Origin: Micromonospora cabrerizensis
Lineage (GTDB): Bacteria > Actinomycetota > Actinomycetes > Mycobacteriales > Micromonosporaceae
Direction: 5' to 3'
Assembly: GCF_022230955.1 (NCBI RefSeq)
Contig: NZ_JAKKFI010000093.1
Span: 1 to 64,000 of the forward strand
DNA length: 64,000 bases
The position numbers and the translations under genes were made by a program. The notes under the pieces were generated by a model that was not told where the DNA came from, searched no databases, and worked only from the letters and a program-made list of their open reading frames with translations. Shown here piece by piece: positions 43,690 to 52,405 of the stretch (position 1 is its first letter; each line of letters opens with the position of its first letter).

Positions 43690-44783
43690 CTGCCCGCCCC
43701 TGTGCCGGTGATTCCATCAGTGCGCAGGCTGTAGACGATAGACGTCAGTTCGCGCCGGGACTGCACCGAGATTGAGTCACCGTCGAGGAGAACGGTGCTG
43801 CGCTCAACAAGTGTTCGTCCGACGGCGGGAGCGTCGAGCGCGAGTTGGCGTCGGGCGGTAAGTAGCGCCCAGATGTTGTGGATGTTGAGGTCCGTGAAGG
43901 GGCGGCGGCCATCGTCAAGGCGCTCGACCAGGTGTCGGAGAAGTCGGGTGCCTCGCCAGTCGGAGAGGGCGGCGGGCATGAAGTAGTCGTCACGCTGGCG
44001 ACAGGGGAATTCGCCGACCCAGTAGGCCGAGTAGTTGAGGGCCGCTCGTTCGCAGGCATCGTCCGGGTGGGCACGGGCAAGAAAGTCTCGTAGTGGTTCG
44101 GGATCGCCCTGGTTGGCAAGAGAGGTTGCCACCGAGCGGGCATCGGGCCACAGCGGCGTCCAGGTGTGGAAGGTGGCTGCGGGGCCAACCCTCCTCGCGG
44201 CACCGCTCCGGGTGAGCCAGGCGGCCGAGGTGCCGGTCGGGTCCGTGCCGGCGAGGAAACACGCTTGCCGATGCAGCAGCACATCCGGCTCCCGCAGACC
44301 TGCGGCGCGGTCGGCGAGGATTTGAAGGTGCGTGAAGAAGGCGTCGCGTTCGCCGGCGGACAGGAGCGGGCCGGGGGCCACCGGGCCTCGACGGCGGCCG
44401 TCGAACGCGAGATGTCGCAGGAACGTGGGCGTTTGTCCGAGCACAGCCCAGAGGACGAGGTCGGTCAGGCGCTGGTTGAGCACCGACGAGCCCAGCGGCT
44501 GTTGGGTTACGGCCGCCCTTCCTACGTGAGTGTCGAGCACGGCGGCGAGGATGAAGTCGGCCTCGGCCGCGTCGTCGAGGGCGTCCAACAGGATGGCGTT
44601 CGCGCCGAGACGGGCCAGCTTCTGACGGATCGTGATCACTTGGCCGAACGCGACTGCGGCGAAGGGCCGACGCCCGGACTCCCAGCTCTGGACCGTCGCC
44701 CTGTCGACGCCCAATTCGACAGCCAAGTGCTCCTGGGTCGTCGGAATGGACTCACGGATCAGCTTCAGGAGGTATCCCGTCAC
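43686..44783 (-). CDS. XRE-family regulator with long C-terminal domain
   Basis: 365 aa from the GTG at 44783 (VTGYLLKLIRES), preceded by GAGG; an ATG at 44822 is in frame. The N-terminal HTH (about 1-45: TTQEHLAVELGVDRATVQSWESGRRP) is followed by about 320 residues of helical, Trp-poor sequence with no recognised enzyme motif (LNQRLTDLVLWAVLGQTPTFL, SVATSLANQGDPEPLRDF). Such proteins are common in actinobacteria beside small Cys-rich proteins. It is divergent from that mini-operon and coupled to the HD protein. Confidence 0.82.
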   Translation of the reverse strand: MTGYLLKLIRESIPTTQEHLAVELGVDRATVQSWESGRRPFAAVAFGQVITIRQKLARLGANAILLDALDDAAEADFILAAVLDTHVGRAAVTQQPLGSSVLNQRLTDLVLWAVLGQTPTFLRHLAFDGRRRGPVAPGPLLSAGERDAFFTHLQILADRAAGLREPDVLLHRQACFLAGTDPTGTSAAWLTRSGAARRVGPAATFHTWTPLWPDARSVATSLANQGDPEPLRDFLARAHPDDACERAALNYSAYWVGEFPCRQRDDYFMPAALSDWRGTRLLRHLVERLDDGRRPFTDLNIHNIWALLTARRQLALDAPAVGRTLVERSTVLLDGDSISVQSRRELTSIVYSLRTDGITGTGAGR

Positions 44784-45025
44784 ACCGCCTCGTCGGCAGT
44801 GAAAGGCCCCTCGAATTGCCATGCCGCAACCCCTACGTTGACCCGTGGTCGACGTTCCGCCCTCGGGCGTCGAAGCCGTCGGACGTGACGTGGCCTGCTC
44901 ACTCGTACTGCTGGTGAGTGCTGCCGGCGCCGCCGTGATCGTAGCGTCGTAGTCACCGAACGCTCCATAACCGCCCGCTTCCCAGCGGGTCGGTCATGTC
45001 GTGCTGCCAGCGGAGGGGGACAGCG

Positions 45026-45235
45026 ATGGGGAACAGGCGGCCACCGTCAGGGCAACGAGTCTCCTACGACCAGTACCTGATCGCTGTCGCGATGACCCTG
45101 GCCCGCCGGCACCAGCCGGGGTGGTCATGGCGCCGGTGGCGTTGGGCTTGCCGGTGTGGTGCCGACCTCCCGTGCCGGGCCCGGCACCGCATTCCGATCA
45201 ACCGGGGGCACTGGCCGAGGGAGGAGGGGCAGTGA
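45026..45235 (+). CDS. Small Cys-rich protein, first of an overlapping mini-operon
   Basis: 69 aa from the ATG at 45026, which has a strong GGAGGGGG upstream (44996 is an in-frame alternative). Basic and Trp/Arg-rich (QPGWSWRRWRW), followed by CRCGADLPCRARHRI, a CxC...C arrangement that could bind a metal. Similar short proteins accompany XRE regulators in actinobacteria. No function is known to me. Its stop overlaps the next ORF (GTGA). Confidence 0.65.
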   Translation: MGNRRPPSGQRVSYDQYLIAVAMTLARRHQPGWSWRRWRWACRCGADLPCRARHRIPINRGHWPREEGQ

Positions 45236-45375
45236 ACAACGACCAGGTGCGTCTGTGTACCACCGGTCGGGCACGGTCGTCGCGGCTGGCGCCGTACCCC
45301 AGCTGGCAGGTGCGGTGGCCAACCAGCCGGCAGGTGTGGTCGCGGCTGGCGTCGCTGTTCGTAGTTCTGCGATGA
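45232..45375 (+). CDS. Small basic ORF, overlapping both neighbours
   Basis: 47 codons from a GTG at 45232 with GAGGAGGGG upstream. It overlaps the preceding stop by 4 bp and the following ATG by 4 bp, which supports translation. The peptide is Arg/Trp-rich (PSWQVRWPTSRQVWSRLAS) and ends LFVVLR. No family recognised. Confidence 0.45.
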   Translation: MNNDQVRLCTTGRARSSRLAPYPSWQVRWPTSRQVWSRLASLFVVLR

Positions 45376-45590
45376 GCACACATGGCCCGGTGTTGCCGAT
45401 CTGGAGTTGCGGTGGCTGTGGTGCCCCGTGGCCGTGTCGTATTCGGCAGCGCGAGTTGCGGGAGGAGTTTGGCGATGCCCCGGTGTCACTTGCCCTGTAC
45501 ATGGGTGCGCAACTGGTCCGGGCGTCGGCGGACCTGACCTGGGCGCCGGCCGGCGCTCTGCACCGACGCTTTCTCGGTTGGGTGCGGTGA
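45372..45590 (+). CDS. Small CxxCGxPWPC protein
   Basis: 72 aa. WSCGGCGAPWPC holds two Cys pairs that resemble a zinc knuckle, and the C-terminal half is helical with LALYMGAQLVRASADL and ends RRFLGWVR. Many actinobacterial genomes carry this short family, often beside XRE regulators and sometimes labelled as flavin-reductase-like without basis. Its ATG overlaps the previous stop. Confidence 0.7.
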   Translation: MSTHGPVLPIWSCGGCGAPWPCRIRQRELREEFGDAPVSLALYMGAQLVRASADLTWAPAGALHRRFLGWVR

Positions 45591-45646
45591 GCATCCTGCG
45601 GTTGGGCGACGGAAGGTTCCACCACAGCGACGGGTCGCACACGTGA
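45587..45646 (+). CDS. Possible 19-codon ORF closing the mini-operon
   Basis: A GTG at 45587 overlaps the previous stop by 4 bp (GTGA) and reads 19 codons (VSILRLGDGRFHHSDGSHT). Only the overlap supports it. It may be translated, a remnant, or chance. Confidence 0.25.
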   Translation: MSILRLGDGRFHHSDGSHT

Positions 45647-45689
45647 ATCCCACCCGACCCGGGGTATGAATCACGCGCCCCAGTTCACG

Positions 45690-46562
45690 TCAGCGTCGGC
45701 GTGCTCGCCACATCGTGTGTTCCCGGGAGATCGCCGTCTCCGTGTCGTTCACGAACTGCGACAGGTCGGCTTCCGAGCTGATCCGGGTGGCGAGCGACCC
45801 CATGGCGGCCAGCTCCTGACTCGCCAGGGCGTACGCGGTCGCCACCGCGCCGTGTTGCCGGGTCTGTGTCCATGCCGCGCCGGCCGCGACTGCCGCGGCG
45901 GCCACGCCGAGCAGGTCGACGTCGGTCAGGCCGGCGGCCCTCGACACGGCCAGGGTCACCCCCACGATCTCCAGGACGAGCATGGTGACCGACCAGCGTG
46001 TCGCCCGCGAGCGGTTCGACAACGACCGCTCGGCGTACCAGGCTCGCTGGCCCTCCAGGCGGCCGGCCAGGTACGCGGCTAGGCGGTCCTCAGGGGAGGC
46101 GGAGCGGAGGGTTCGCATCCCTTCGGTGATCTGTTGCCCGGTCATCGCCGGGGCGGCCAGCCCGGCCGCTGACATGTCCCGGGTCAGACCCAGCAGACGA
46201 CCGGTGAATTCCGCGGTGTTGTCCGAGTCGGTCCGCGACCGGGGGAATGGTTCGGCCGCTGTGGCGAATCGCCAGGTGAGCGACTTGACGGATTCGGAGA
46301 GGGCTCTTCCGACGTACCACCGCTCGTTGGGACGGTTGGTGAGCAGGAAGACCTCGACGATCGAGGTGGCGGCGAAGGCGCCGGCCGCGAGCGCCGGGCC
46401 GAGGGTGAAGTCGTCGAGTTTCCAGGTGGCGACGCCCGCGACGGCGGCCAGCAGGAGCAGGGACAACCGCAGGGCGATCAGGGTGGTGAACACTCGTTGG
46501 CCGCGCTGCGACTCGTGGGACACGGCGCGCTGAAACGGGGGAAGGTCCTCGGAGTTCAGCAT
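45690..46562 (-). CDS. DUF4231 (SLATT-like) membrane protein
   Basis: 290 aa from the ATG at 46562 (MLNSEDLPPF). Two close membrane helices (about 33-50, LIALRLSLLLLAAVAGVATW, and 56-76) and a second hydrophobic pair (about 195-240) flank helical parts. The layout fits the DUF4231/SLATT group: two helices followed by a cytoplasmic helical domain. SLATT proteins are proposed pore-forming effectors in nucleotide-signal conflict systems. No partner nucleotide cyclase is seen in the window. Confidence 0.7.
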   Translation of the reverse strand: MLNSEDLPPFQRAVSHESQRGQRVFTTLIALRLSLLLLAAVAGVATWKLDDFTLGPALAAGAFAATSIVEVFLLTNRPNERWYVGRALSESVKSLTWRFATAAEPFPRSRTDSDNTAEFTGRLLGLTRDMSAAGLAAPAMTGQQITEGMRTLRSASPEDRLAAYLAGRLEGQRAWYAERSLSNRSRATRWSVTMLVLEIVGVTLAVSRAAGLTDVDLLGVAAAAVAAGAAWTQTRQHGAVATAYALASQELAAMGSLATRISSEADLSQFVNDTETAISREHTMWRARRR

Positions 46563-46661
46563 GGCGTTGGCCTCTCGACAGATCATTCACTGTAGAGGGT
46601 GCCGCCCACCCTGACCGTCCGGAGATCGACGCGTGTCGCCGTCGTCGCGGCCCTGCCGACC

Positions 46662-47279
46662 CTACGGCGTGGTCTTGTCGCAGGCGACGCCGATGCCGAG
46701 GTCGACGCGGTCGTCGCGGCCGTTCGACGTCACGATGACGGGTACGCAGGCAGCCCGCGCGACCCAGGTGCCACCGACGAACGCCAGCCACTGGGCATGC
46801 CCACCTTCTGGTGCGCAGGCGTGCACGGTGGCGGTCGCGGCCGGCGTGGTGGCGGCACCCCATCCGACCCGGGCCCTGCCCTCCCATCCGGGTGCCACCC
46901 GGAGATCCACGACCCGGCCCGCGCGGACGACCAGCCCCCACTTGGCGAAGAGCCGCGCCGCGGGGTCGGCCTCGCCGGACTCCTGCGTCGACAGCACGGC
47001 CGCGTCGGGCACCGCCACGTCCTCCCCGACCAGCCGGTAGCCCGCCGGCGGTGCCGACATCTCCGTGACCGACGGCATGCAGGGTGACCCGCCACCGCTC
47101 GGGCTCGTCGATGCCGTCGTGCCGCCGGGTGGCGGCGTGCCGGGTCCGGGCGAGTCGGTCGCGGGCGTGCAGGCGGTCGACACGGCACCCAGACACACCA
47201 GGCCCCACCGTGCGATCGCCCCGGGCAACGGGCGGACCGGGGCGGGCGGGGTGCGGGTGGCTGTCGGGTTCGCACTCAT
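46662..47279 (-). CDS. Putative lipoprotein
   Basis: 205 aa from the ATG at 47279. A basic Pro-rich n-region, a hydrophobic core and STAC lipobox (Cys near residue 36) predict lipidation and surface anchoring. A Pro/Gly/Ser/Thr linker follows, then a domain with AGYRLVGEDVAVPDAAVL and a Cys-containing C-terminus (IGVACDK). No family recognised. Divergent from the flavoprotein gene; no partner is evident. Confidence 0.65.
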   Translation of the reverse strand: MSANPTATRTPPAPVRPLPGAIARWGLVCLGAVSTACTPATDSPGPGTPPPGGTTASTSPSGGGSPCMPSVTEMSAPPAGYRLVGEDVAVPDAAVLSTQESGEADPAARLFAKWGLVVRAGRVVDLRVAPGWEGRARVGWGAATTPAATATVHACAPEGGHAQWLAFVGGTWVARAACVPVIVTSNGRDDRVDLGIGVACDKTTP

Positions 47280-47385
47280 TCGACATTCATAACTTGTTGT
47301 CGCCATCCGTGGGCGCTGACGGTGGGCCCTGTGATGGTTACGGTCGTGGATGTTGTGGTTCCCCGACCGTTCGAGGAGTGATCGC

Positions 47386-48798
47386 ATGGCCCCCTCTCCG
47401 TCCCGGCTGTTCTCGGAGATAACGACGCCCGATCGACCGGCCGAGACCACAGTGGTCATGCGACGGGCGGTGGTGCTCGGTGGCAGCATGGCCGGGCTGA
47501 TGGCGGCCCGGGTGTTGAGCGACCACGCCGAGGAGGTGCTGATCATCGAACGGGACCCGTCCGACGTCGATGCCGGGCCTCGGCCGGGTGTGCCCCAGGG
47601 CAGCCAGGTGCACGCCCTGCTGCCCGCCGGTCAGGTCCAGTTGGAACGCTGGTTCCCCGGCATCGTCGACGAGGCGCTCGCGCTCGGTGCCCCGCCGCCG
47701 CCGAGCGACCCGGGCACGGCGAAGATCTTCGTGAACGGCGAGCTGGGCCTGCCGCCGGCAGCGACCGGCACCGGGCCGGCATTGATCACCACGCGTCCGT
47801 TCCTGGAGGCGTTGGTCCGGCGGCGGACCCTCGCCGTCGACAACATCCGGATGGCGTACGGGCGGGCCGAGGGTCTGCTCTTCGACGAGCGGCGGGTCAC
47901 CGGCGCGCGATACGTGCCCGAGGGCGGCGACGAGGCGGTCGTCGAAGCGGCGGACCTGGTGGTCGACGCGATGGGGCGGTCCAGCCGGCTCAGCGACTGG
48001 CTGGCCGAGCACGGGTGGCCCCGCCCGCCGATGCAGCGGATGCCGATCAAGCTCAACTACGCGACGGCGCTCTTCACGCGCGACGAAAGGGTCAGCGACG
48101 CCTGGGTCGCGGTCTTCCACACCATGGCCGGCAAGGGTCGTACCGCGCGGATCGGTGGCATCAACTCGGTCGAGGGGGACCGGTGGATCATGCTGGTGGC
48201 CGGCTACGACGAGGACCGGCCCAGCCGCGACGTCGCCGACTTCACCGCCCGTTGTCGGGAGCACTACCCGCAGATGTTCGGTGACATCGCCGAGCGCGGG
48301 GAGATGCTGGGCGGGGTGGTCACGTACCACCAGGCGGACAGCCGCCGTCGTGACTTCCACAAGCTCGACCGCCTGCCCGCCGGGTTGGTCGCGGCCGGCG
48401 ACGCCGTCGCGTCCTTCAACCCGGTGTACGGCCAGGGCATGACCTCCGCGACGCTGCACGCCTCCTGCCTGTCGGCGTACCTGCGCTCGGGCCCCAAGCC
48501 GCACGACGAGCCCGCGCGGGCGTACTTCGACCGGGTACGGGTGGTCGTCGACGCCGCCTGGCAGATCTCCACCACCGCCGACATCGAGCTGCCGCACGTC
48601 GACGGGCCGTACCCGCCCGGGTACAAGGTCACCAAGTGGTTCGGTGACCTGCTCTTCCGCACGTCGCTGACCGATCCGGTGCTCAACGCGCGCCTGGGTC
48701 GGGTCACCACCATGCTGGATCACCCGGCGGCCCTGAGCCGCCCCAGCACCCTGCTGCGGGCGCTGCGGCTCGGCCTGTTCCGGAGTTCTCGGCGCTGA
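47386..48798 (+). CDS. FAD-dependent oxidoreductase/monooxygenase-like protein
   Basis: 470 aa from the ATG at 47386 (GAGGAG upstream). The dinucleotide fold is VVLGGSMAGLMAARVL (GxGxxG variant GGSMAG) with IIERD as the second-strand acid. The second FAD motif is GLVAAGDAVASFNPVYGQGM (GD). The intermediate DAMGRSSRLSDWL is typical of the geranylgeranyl-reductase / aromatic hydroxylase group. Substrate unknown. Upstream of the FUSC gene, perhaps functionally linked. Confidence 0.88.
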   Translation: MAPSPSRLFSEITTPDRPAETTVVMRRAVVLGGSMAGLMAARVLSDHAEEVLIIERDPSDVDAGPRPGVPQGSQVHALLPAGQVQLERWFPGIVDEALALGAPPPPSDPGTAKIFVNGELGLPPAATGTGPALITTRPFLEALVRRRTLAVDNIRMAYGRAEGLLFDERRVTGARYVPEGGDEAVVEAADLVVDAMGRSSRLSDWLAEHGWPRPPMQRMPIKLNYATALFTRDERVSDAWVAVFHTMAGKGRTARIGGINSVEGDRWIMLVAGYDEDRPSRDVADFTARCREHYPQMFGDIAERGEMLGGVVTYHQADSRRRDFHKLDRLPAGLVAAGDAVASFNPVYGQGMTSATLHASCLSAYLRSGPKPHDEPARAYFDRVRVVVDAAWQISTTADIELPHVDGPYPPGYKVTKWFGDLLFRTSLTDPVLNARLGRVTTMLDHPAALSRPSTLLRALRLGLFRSSRR

Positions 48799-48840
48799 TT
48801 TCGTCGCGAAAGCCGCCGACGCCGGAAAGCCCGGGGAAGA

Positions 48841-51108
48841 ATGGTGGACCGGGGAGGGGTGCCGCGACGAGCCGGGGGAGCAGGCGTGCTGGCAACCAGC
48901 CTCCTCGGCCGGCTTCGCCGCCGTGACCCGGGGTACGCCATCCTGCGACGCGCGGCCCGACTGACGCTCGTCGCGTCCGTCGTCTTCTACGGATGCCGCT
49001 ACGGCGCGGGCAGTCCGACTCTCGCCACGTACGGCCTGTTCGGCACGATCGCCGCCGGGGCGTTCGCGCAGCTGCCCGGTCCGGCGCCGCAGCGGGCGCG
49101 GATCCTCGTCCTGTCGCTGCCGGGGGTCTGGGCGCTGATCGTCGCGGGCTCGCTGCTGGCGTGGAGCACCTGGGCGGCCGCCGGCGGAATGCTGGTCATC
49201 GGGTTCGTCGTGGCGTTCGCCGGGGTGGGCAACCCGCGCCTGGTGGGGTTGGCCAGCGCGTTCCAGCTCTTCTACATCCTGGCGTCCTTCCCGCCGTACC
49301 AGCCGGGCACCCTGCCGCAACGCCTCGGCGGGGTCACGTTCGCCATCGTGCTGCTCGCCGCCGCCGAGGTGGTCCTCTGGCCCGATCCGGTGCCGGTCTC
49401 CTACCGGCAGCGTCTCGCCGAAGCGGCGGACGGCGTCGCGGCGCTCCTCGACACCGCCGCCGACGGGCTGACCCACCCGGGCACCGATCCGGGTGACCGG
49501 GACGCACGGCGGGAACGGGCGTACGACGTGGTGGCCGCCATCGAGTTGGGCCGCAATCCACCGGAGTGGGCCCCCACCGCGGCGGGCGTTCAGGACCGGG
49601 CGCTGCGGATCTGCGCGGCCGCGCTGCGGGAGATGCTCGTCGAGGCGGACCGGCTGGTGGCGGATGCCCCGCCGGAGCCGATCCCGGACCTGGCGGCGGC
49701 GGGTCTGCTGCGCTCCGGCGCGGACATCACCCGCGCCGCAGGTCGCAGCCTGTCGCCGGGTGCCCCGGCGGTGCGACTCGACGGCCTGGACACCGCGGTC
49801 GGACGGGCCGAGACGGCGTACCCCCTGGGAGACGGCGACGGCCGCGACGCGTCGGACGTGTCCCGGTTGTGCCGGGACGCGAGCGCGCTGGCCCTCGCCG
49901 ACCAGGTGCGGGTCTTCGCCGTCGGCACCCGGGTGGCCACCGGAGCGCGGCTGCACGGCGAGGACGCGACCTCGGGGCTCTTCGAGTACGCGCGACACAG
50001 CCCGTGGACGCTGTACCGGTGGCAGTTCCGCTCCCACCTGGCACCCCGCTCGGCCCACCTGCACAGCTCGATACGGCTGGCGGTGGCGCTCGCCGTCGCG
50101 CGGGTCGCCGCCGGGGTGTTGCAGTTGACCCACGGCTTCTGGGTGCTGCTGGCCACCCTCACGGTCCTGCGGACCTCGGCCTCGGACACCCGCACCGCGC
50201 TGCGGCCGGCCGTACTGGGCACGATCATCGGTGCGGTCGTCAGCGGCGGGCTGATGCTCGTCGTCGACGAGCCGATCGTGTACGCCATCGTCCTGCCGGT
50301 CACCCTGATGCTGGCCTTCGGCGTCGGCCGCCTGCTCGGGCCGGTGTGGCAGCAGGCGCTGTTCACCCTGCTGCTGACGGTCGTCTTCGCCCAGCTCAGC
50401 CCGGAGGGGTGGCGGCTCGCCGAGGCCCGTCTCGTCGACGTGCTGCTCGGCGCGGTGATCGGTGTGCTCGTCGGCGTGGCGATCTGGCCGCGTGGCGCGG
50501 CCCACGACCTGCGGCACAACGCCACCCGCTACCTGGCCGCCAGCGCCGACGCGGTCGAGCAGACCGTCCAGGCGATGCTCGGTGACGCTCCGTCCCCGGA
50601 CCGCGCCCTCGACCGGGTGCGACGCCGGATGATCCTGATCGACTCGTCGTACTGCCAGTACCACTTCGAGCGGCACGACCCGCACCGCCAGCACGTGAAC
50701 TGGGCCGCGATCCTCAGTGCCGGGCACCACGTCGTGCCCGGCGCCGAGTCGCTGCTGCGGCGCAACCCGCCCGGCTGCCTCGCCGGCTGGCCCGAGGCCG
50801 CGACGCTGCTGCGGGACTCCGCCGCGCGCCTACGCTCGGCGTACGACGACGTCGCTCGCGAGGTGGCGCACGACCGTGCCCCGAATCCGATGGTCGACCC
50901 GACCGGCTGCGCCGACGAACTGGACCGGGTTCGTCCGCTGCTCAGCGGGAAGGACTCACGCTCGGTCCGGCACCTGGTCGAGGTCGACCGGTGGCTCACC
51001 GGCCTCGCGGCCAGCCTCGCCCGAATCGGTCCGCCCGCCACTGCGGCGGTCAGTCCGAACGACGGTGGTACTCCGACCGTAGGAGAGACCCGGCAGCGCC
51101 CGCGCTGA
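48841..51108 (+). CDS. FUSC-family transporter (aromatic acid exporter-like)
   Basis: 755-aa membrane protein, with the ATG at 48841 or, from a strong GGGGGAG, the GTG at 48886. Two blocks of five to six membrane helices (about 35-180 and 415-545) are each followed by a large cytoplasmic region. This is the duplicated FUSC/AaeB/YccS arrangement, linked in other bacteria to efflux of aromatic acids. It lies downstream of the flavoprotein gene after 42 bp; an oxidation/export pairing is a guess. Its 3' end overlaps the decayed minus-strand ORF. Confidence 0.87.
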   Translation: MVDRGGVPRRAGGAGVLATSLLGRLRRRDPGYAILRRAARLTLVASVVFYGCRYGAGSPTLATYGLFGTIAAGAFAQLPGPAPQRARILVLSLPGVWALIVAGSLLAWSTWAAAGGMLVIGFVVAFAGVGNPRLVGLASAFQLFYILASFPPYQPGTLPQRLGGVTFAIVLLAAAEVVLWPDPVPVSYRQRLAEAADGVAALLDTAADGLTHPGTDPGDRDARRERAYDVVAAIELGRNPPEWAPTAAGVQDRALRICAAALREMLVEADRLVADAPPEPIPDLAAAGLLRSGADITRAAGRSLSPGAPAVRLDGLDTAVGRAETAYPLGDGDGRDASDVSRLCRDASALALADQVRVFAVGTRVATGARLHGEDATSGLFEYARHSPWTLYRWQFRSHLAPRSAHLHSSIRLAVALAVARVAAGVLQLTHGFWVLLATLTVLRTSASDTRTALRPAVLGTIIGAVVSGGLMLVVDEPIVYAIVLPVTLMLAFGVGRLLGPVWQQALFTLLLTVVFAQLSPEGWRLAEARLVDVLLGAVIGVLVGVAIWPRGAAHDLRHNATRYLAASADAVEQTVQAMLGDAPSPDRALDRVRRRMILIDSSYCQYHFERHDPHRQHVNWAAILSAGHHVVPGAESLLRRNPPGCLAGWPEAATLLRDSAARLRSAYDDVAREVAHDRAPNPMVDPTGCADELDRVRPLLSGKDSRSVRHLVEVDRWLTGLAASLARIGPPATAAVSPNDGGTPTVGETRQRPR

Positions 51109-51234
51109 GGTCCTCCCAGATCGCTTCCCGGTCAAACTCGCCGTCCAGGGATAGCCGACATGCTCGGCCAACGAGAACCGCTGCTCGGCCTCGGCGGGAC
51201 CGATCAGCCGGTACGCCTCGTAGTCCCACTCCAT
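51050..51234 (-). pseudogene. Short ORF with apparent frameshift
   Basis: From the ATG at 51234 the frame reads MEWDYEAYRLIGPAEAEQRF to about AEHVGYP. It then continues better in another frame (SLDGEFDREAIWEDLSAG, then SLLRSEYHRRSD-stop at 51050), with high GC3 in both parts. The join lies near 51160. The original frame instead runs on as Arg/Ser-rich sequence through the FUSC 3' end. Either a one-base change has broken a small gene of about 60 codons, or the base call is wrong. Confidence 0.45.
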
Positions 51235-51319
51235 GGATGGCAGCCTATCTTCGGACGGCAGGCCGCCGGTCGCCGATTGGCCGTGCCCCTTCCCGGCCGC
51301 GCCGCCTAGCGTCGAGGAC

Positions 51320-52357
51320 ATGGAGATCGAGCAGGCGCAGAAGCTGTGGCAGCCGGAACCCGGCTGGCTGAACACCGCCTCCTACGGGTTGCCGCCCGAG
51401 CCGGCGTGGACGGCGTTGCAGGAGGCCCTCGCGGCCTGGCGGGTCGGCAGCACGTCGTGGGAGGGCTGGGGCGAGTCGGTGCAGCGCTCCCGTACCGCGG
51501 TCGCGGGTCTGATCAACGTGCCGGACAGCGACGTGGCGGTCGGTGCCGCCGTCTCCCAGATCCTCGCGCCCGTCGCGGCAGCGCTGCCGGCCGGGGCCAC
51601 GGTGGTGGTGCCGGACGTCGAGTTCACCTCGAACCTGTTCCCCTGGCTGGTCCAGGAGGCGCGCGGCGTCAGCGTCCGCACGGTGCCCGTGGACGGGCTG
51701 GTCGACGCGATCGACGCCGACACCGACCTGGTGGCGTTCAGTCTGGTTCAGTCGGCCGACGGGGCTGTGGCCGCGTACGACGAGATCGTGGCGGCGGCCC
51801 GCGCGCACGACGCGTTGGTGGTGGTGGACGCGACCCAGGCGTGCGGCTGGCTGCCGTTCGACGGGAGCCGGGCCGACGTGGTGGCGGTGGGTGGCTACAA
51901 GTGGCTGATGAATCCGCGGGGCACCGCGTACGCCTATCTGGCCCCGGCGTTGCGCGAGCGGCTGCGCCCGGACGCCGCCGGCTGGTACGCGGGCCGCGAC
52001 CCGCACGCCTCCTACTACGGCCCGCCGCTGCGGCTGGCCGACGACGCGCGCCGGTTCGACATCTCGCCGGCCTGGTTCAGCTGGGTCGGCGCGGCGCCCG
52101 CCCTGGAGCTGGTCGCGGAGATCGGCGTGTCGGTGATCCAGGAGCACAACGTGGCGCTGGCCAACCGGTTCCTGGCCGGGCTGGGCCGGCCACCGGGCCA
52201 GAGCGCCATCGTCAGCGTCGACGTGCCCGACGCGGAGCGGCGCCTCGCGGCGGCCGGCATCCGGGCGGCGGTCCGCGCCGGCCGGGTCCGTGCCTCGTTC
52301 CACGTCTACTCCACCGAGGCCGACGTGGACGCGGCCCTGGCGGCGTTGACCGGCTGA
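51320..52357 (+). CDS. Class V aminotransferase / cysteine desulfurase-like protein
   Basis: 345 aa from the ATG at 51320. Pyridoxal-phosphate fold type I: LNTASYGLPPEPAW at the start, VVVDATQACGW holding the pyridine-binding Asp, and the Schiff-base Lys in AVGGYKWLMNPRG. No SufS/NifS active-site Cys loop is apparent, so a transaminase or lyase is more likely than a desulfurase. Substrate unknown. Ends at a hairpin shared with the convergent gene. Confidence 0.88.
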   Translation: MEIEQAQKLWQPEPGWLNTASYGLPPEPAWTALQEALAAWRVGSTSWEGWGESVQRSRTAVAGLINVPDSDVAVGAAVSQILAPVAAALPAGATVVVPDVEFTSNLFPWLVQEARGVSVRTVPVDGLVDAIDADTDLVAFSLVQSADGAVAAYDEIVAAARAHDALVVVDATQACGWLPFDGSRADVVAVGGYKWLMNPRGTAYAYLAPALRERLRPDAAGWYAGRDPHASYYGPPLRLADDARRFDISPAWFSWVGAAPALELVAEIGVSVIQEHNVALANRFLAGLGRPPGQSAIVSVDVPDAERRLAAAGIRAAVRAGRVRASFHVYSTEADVDAALAALTG

Positions 52358-52365
52358 CCCCGGTG

Positions 52366-52400
52366 CGGAGGGCGGCCGAGCACGGCCCGGCCGCCCTCCG
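52366..52400. terminator. Bidirectional hairpin between the aminotransferase and the secreted PG-binding gene
   Basis: Perfect 13-bp arms CGGAGGGCGGCCG (52366-52378) and complement (52388-52400) with a 9-nt loop, in the 48-bp gap between convergent stops. Confidence 0.8.
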
Positions 52401-52405
52401 TGCCG

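Noticed and set aside
47338-50730. 1130-codon minus-strand frame opposite the flavoprotein and FUSC genes
   Set aside because: Reads through two well-supported plus-strand genes with low-complexity composition; no domain is visible.
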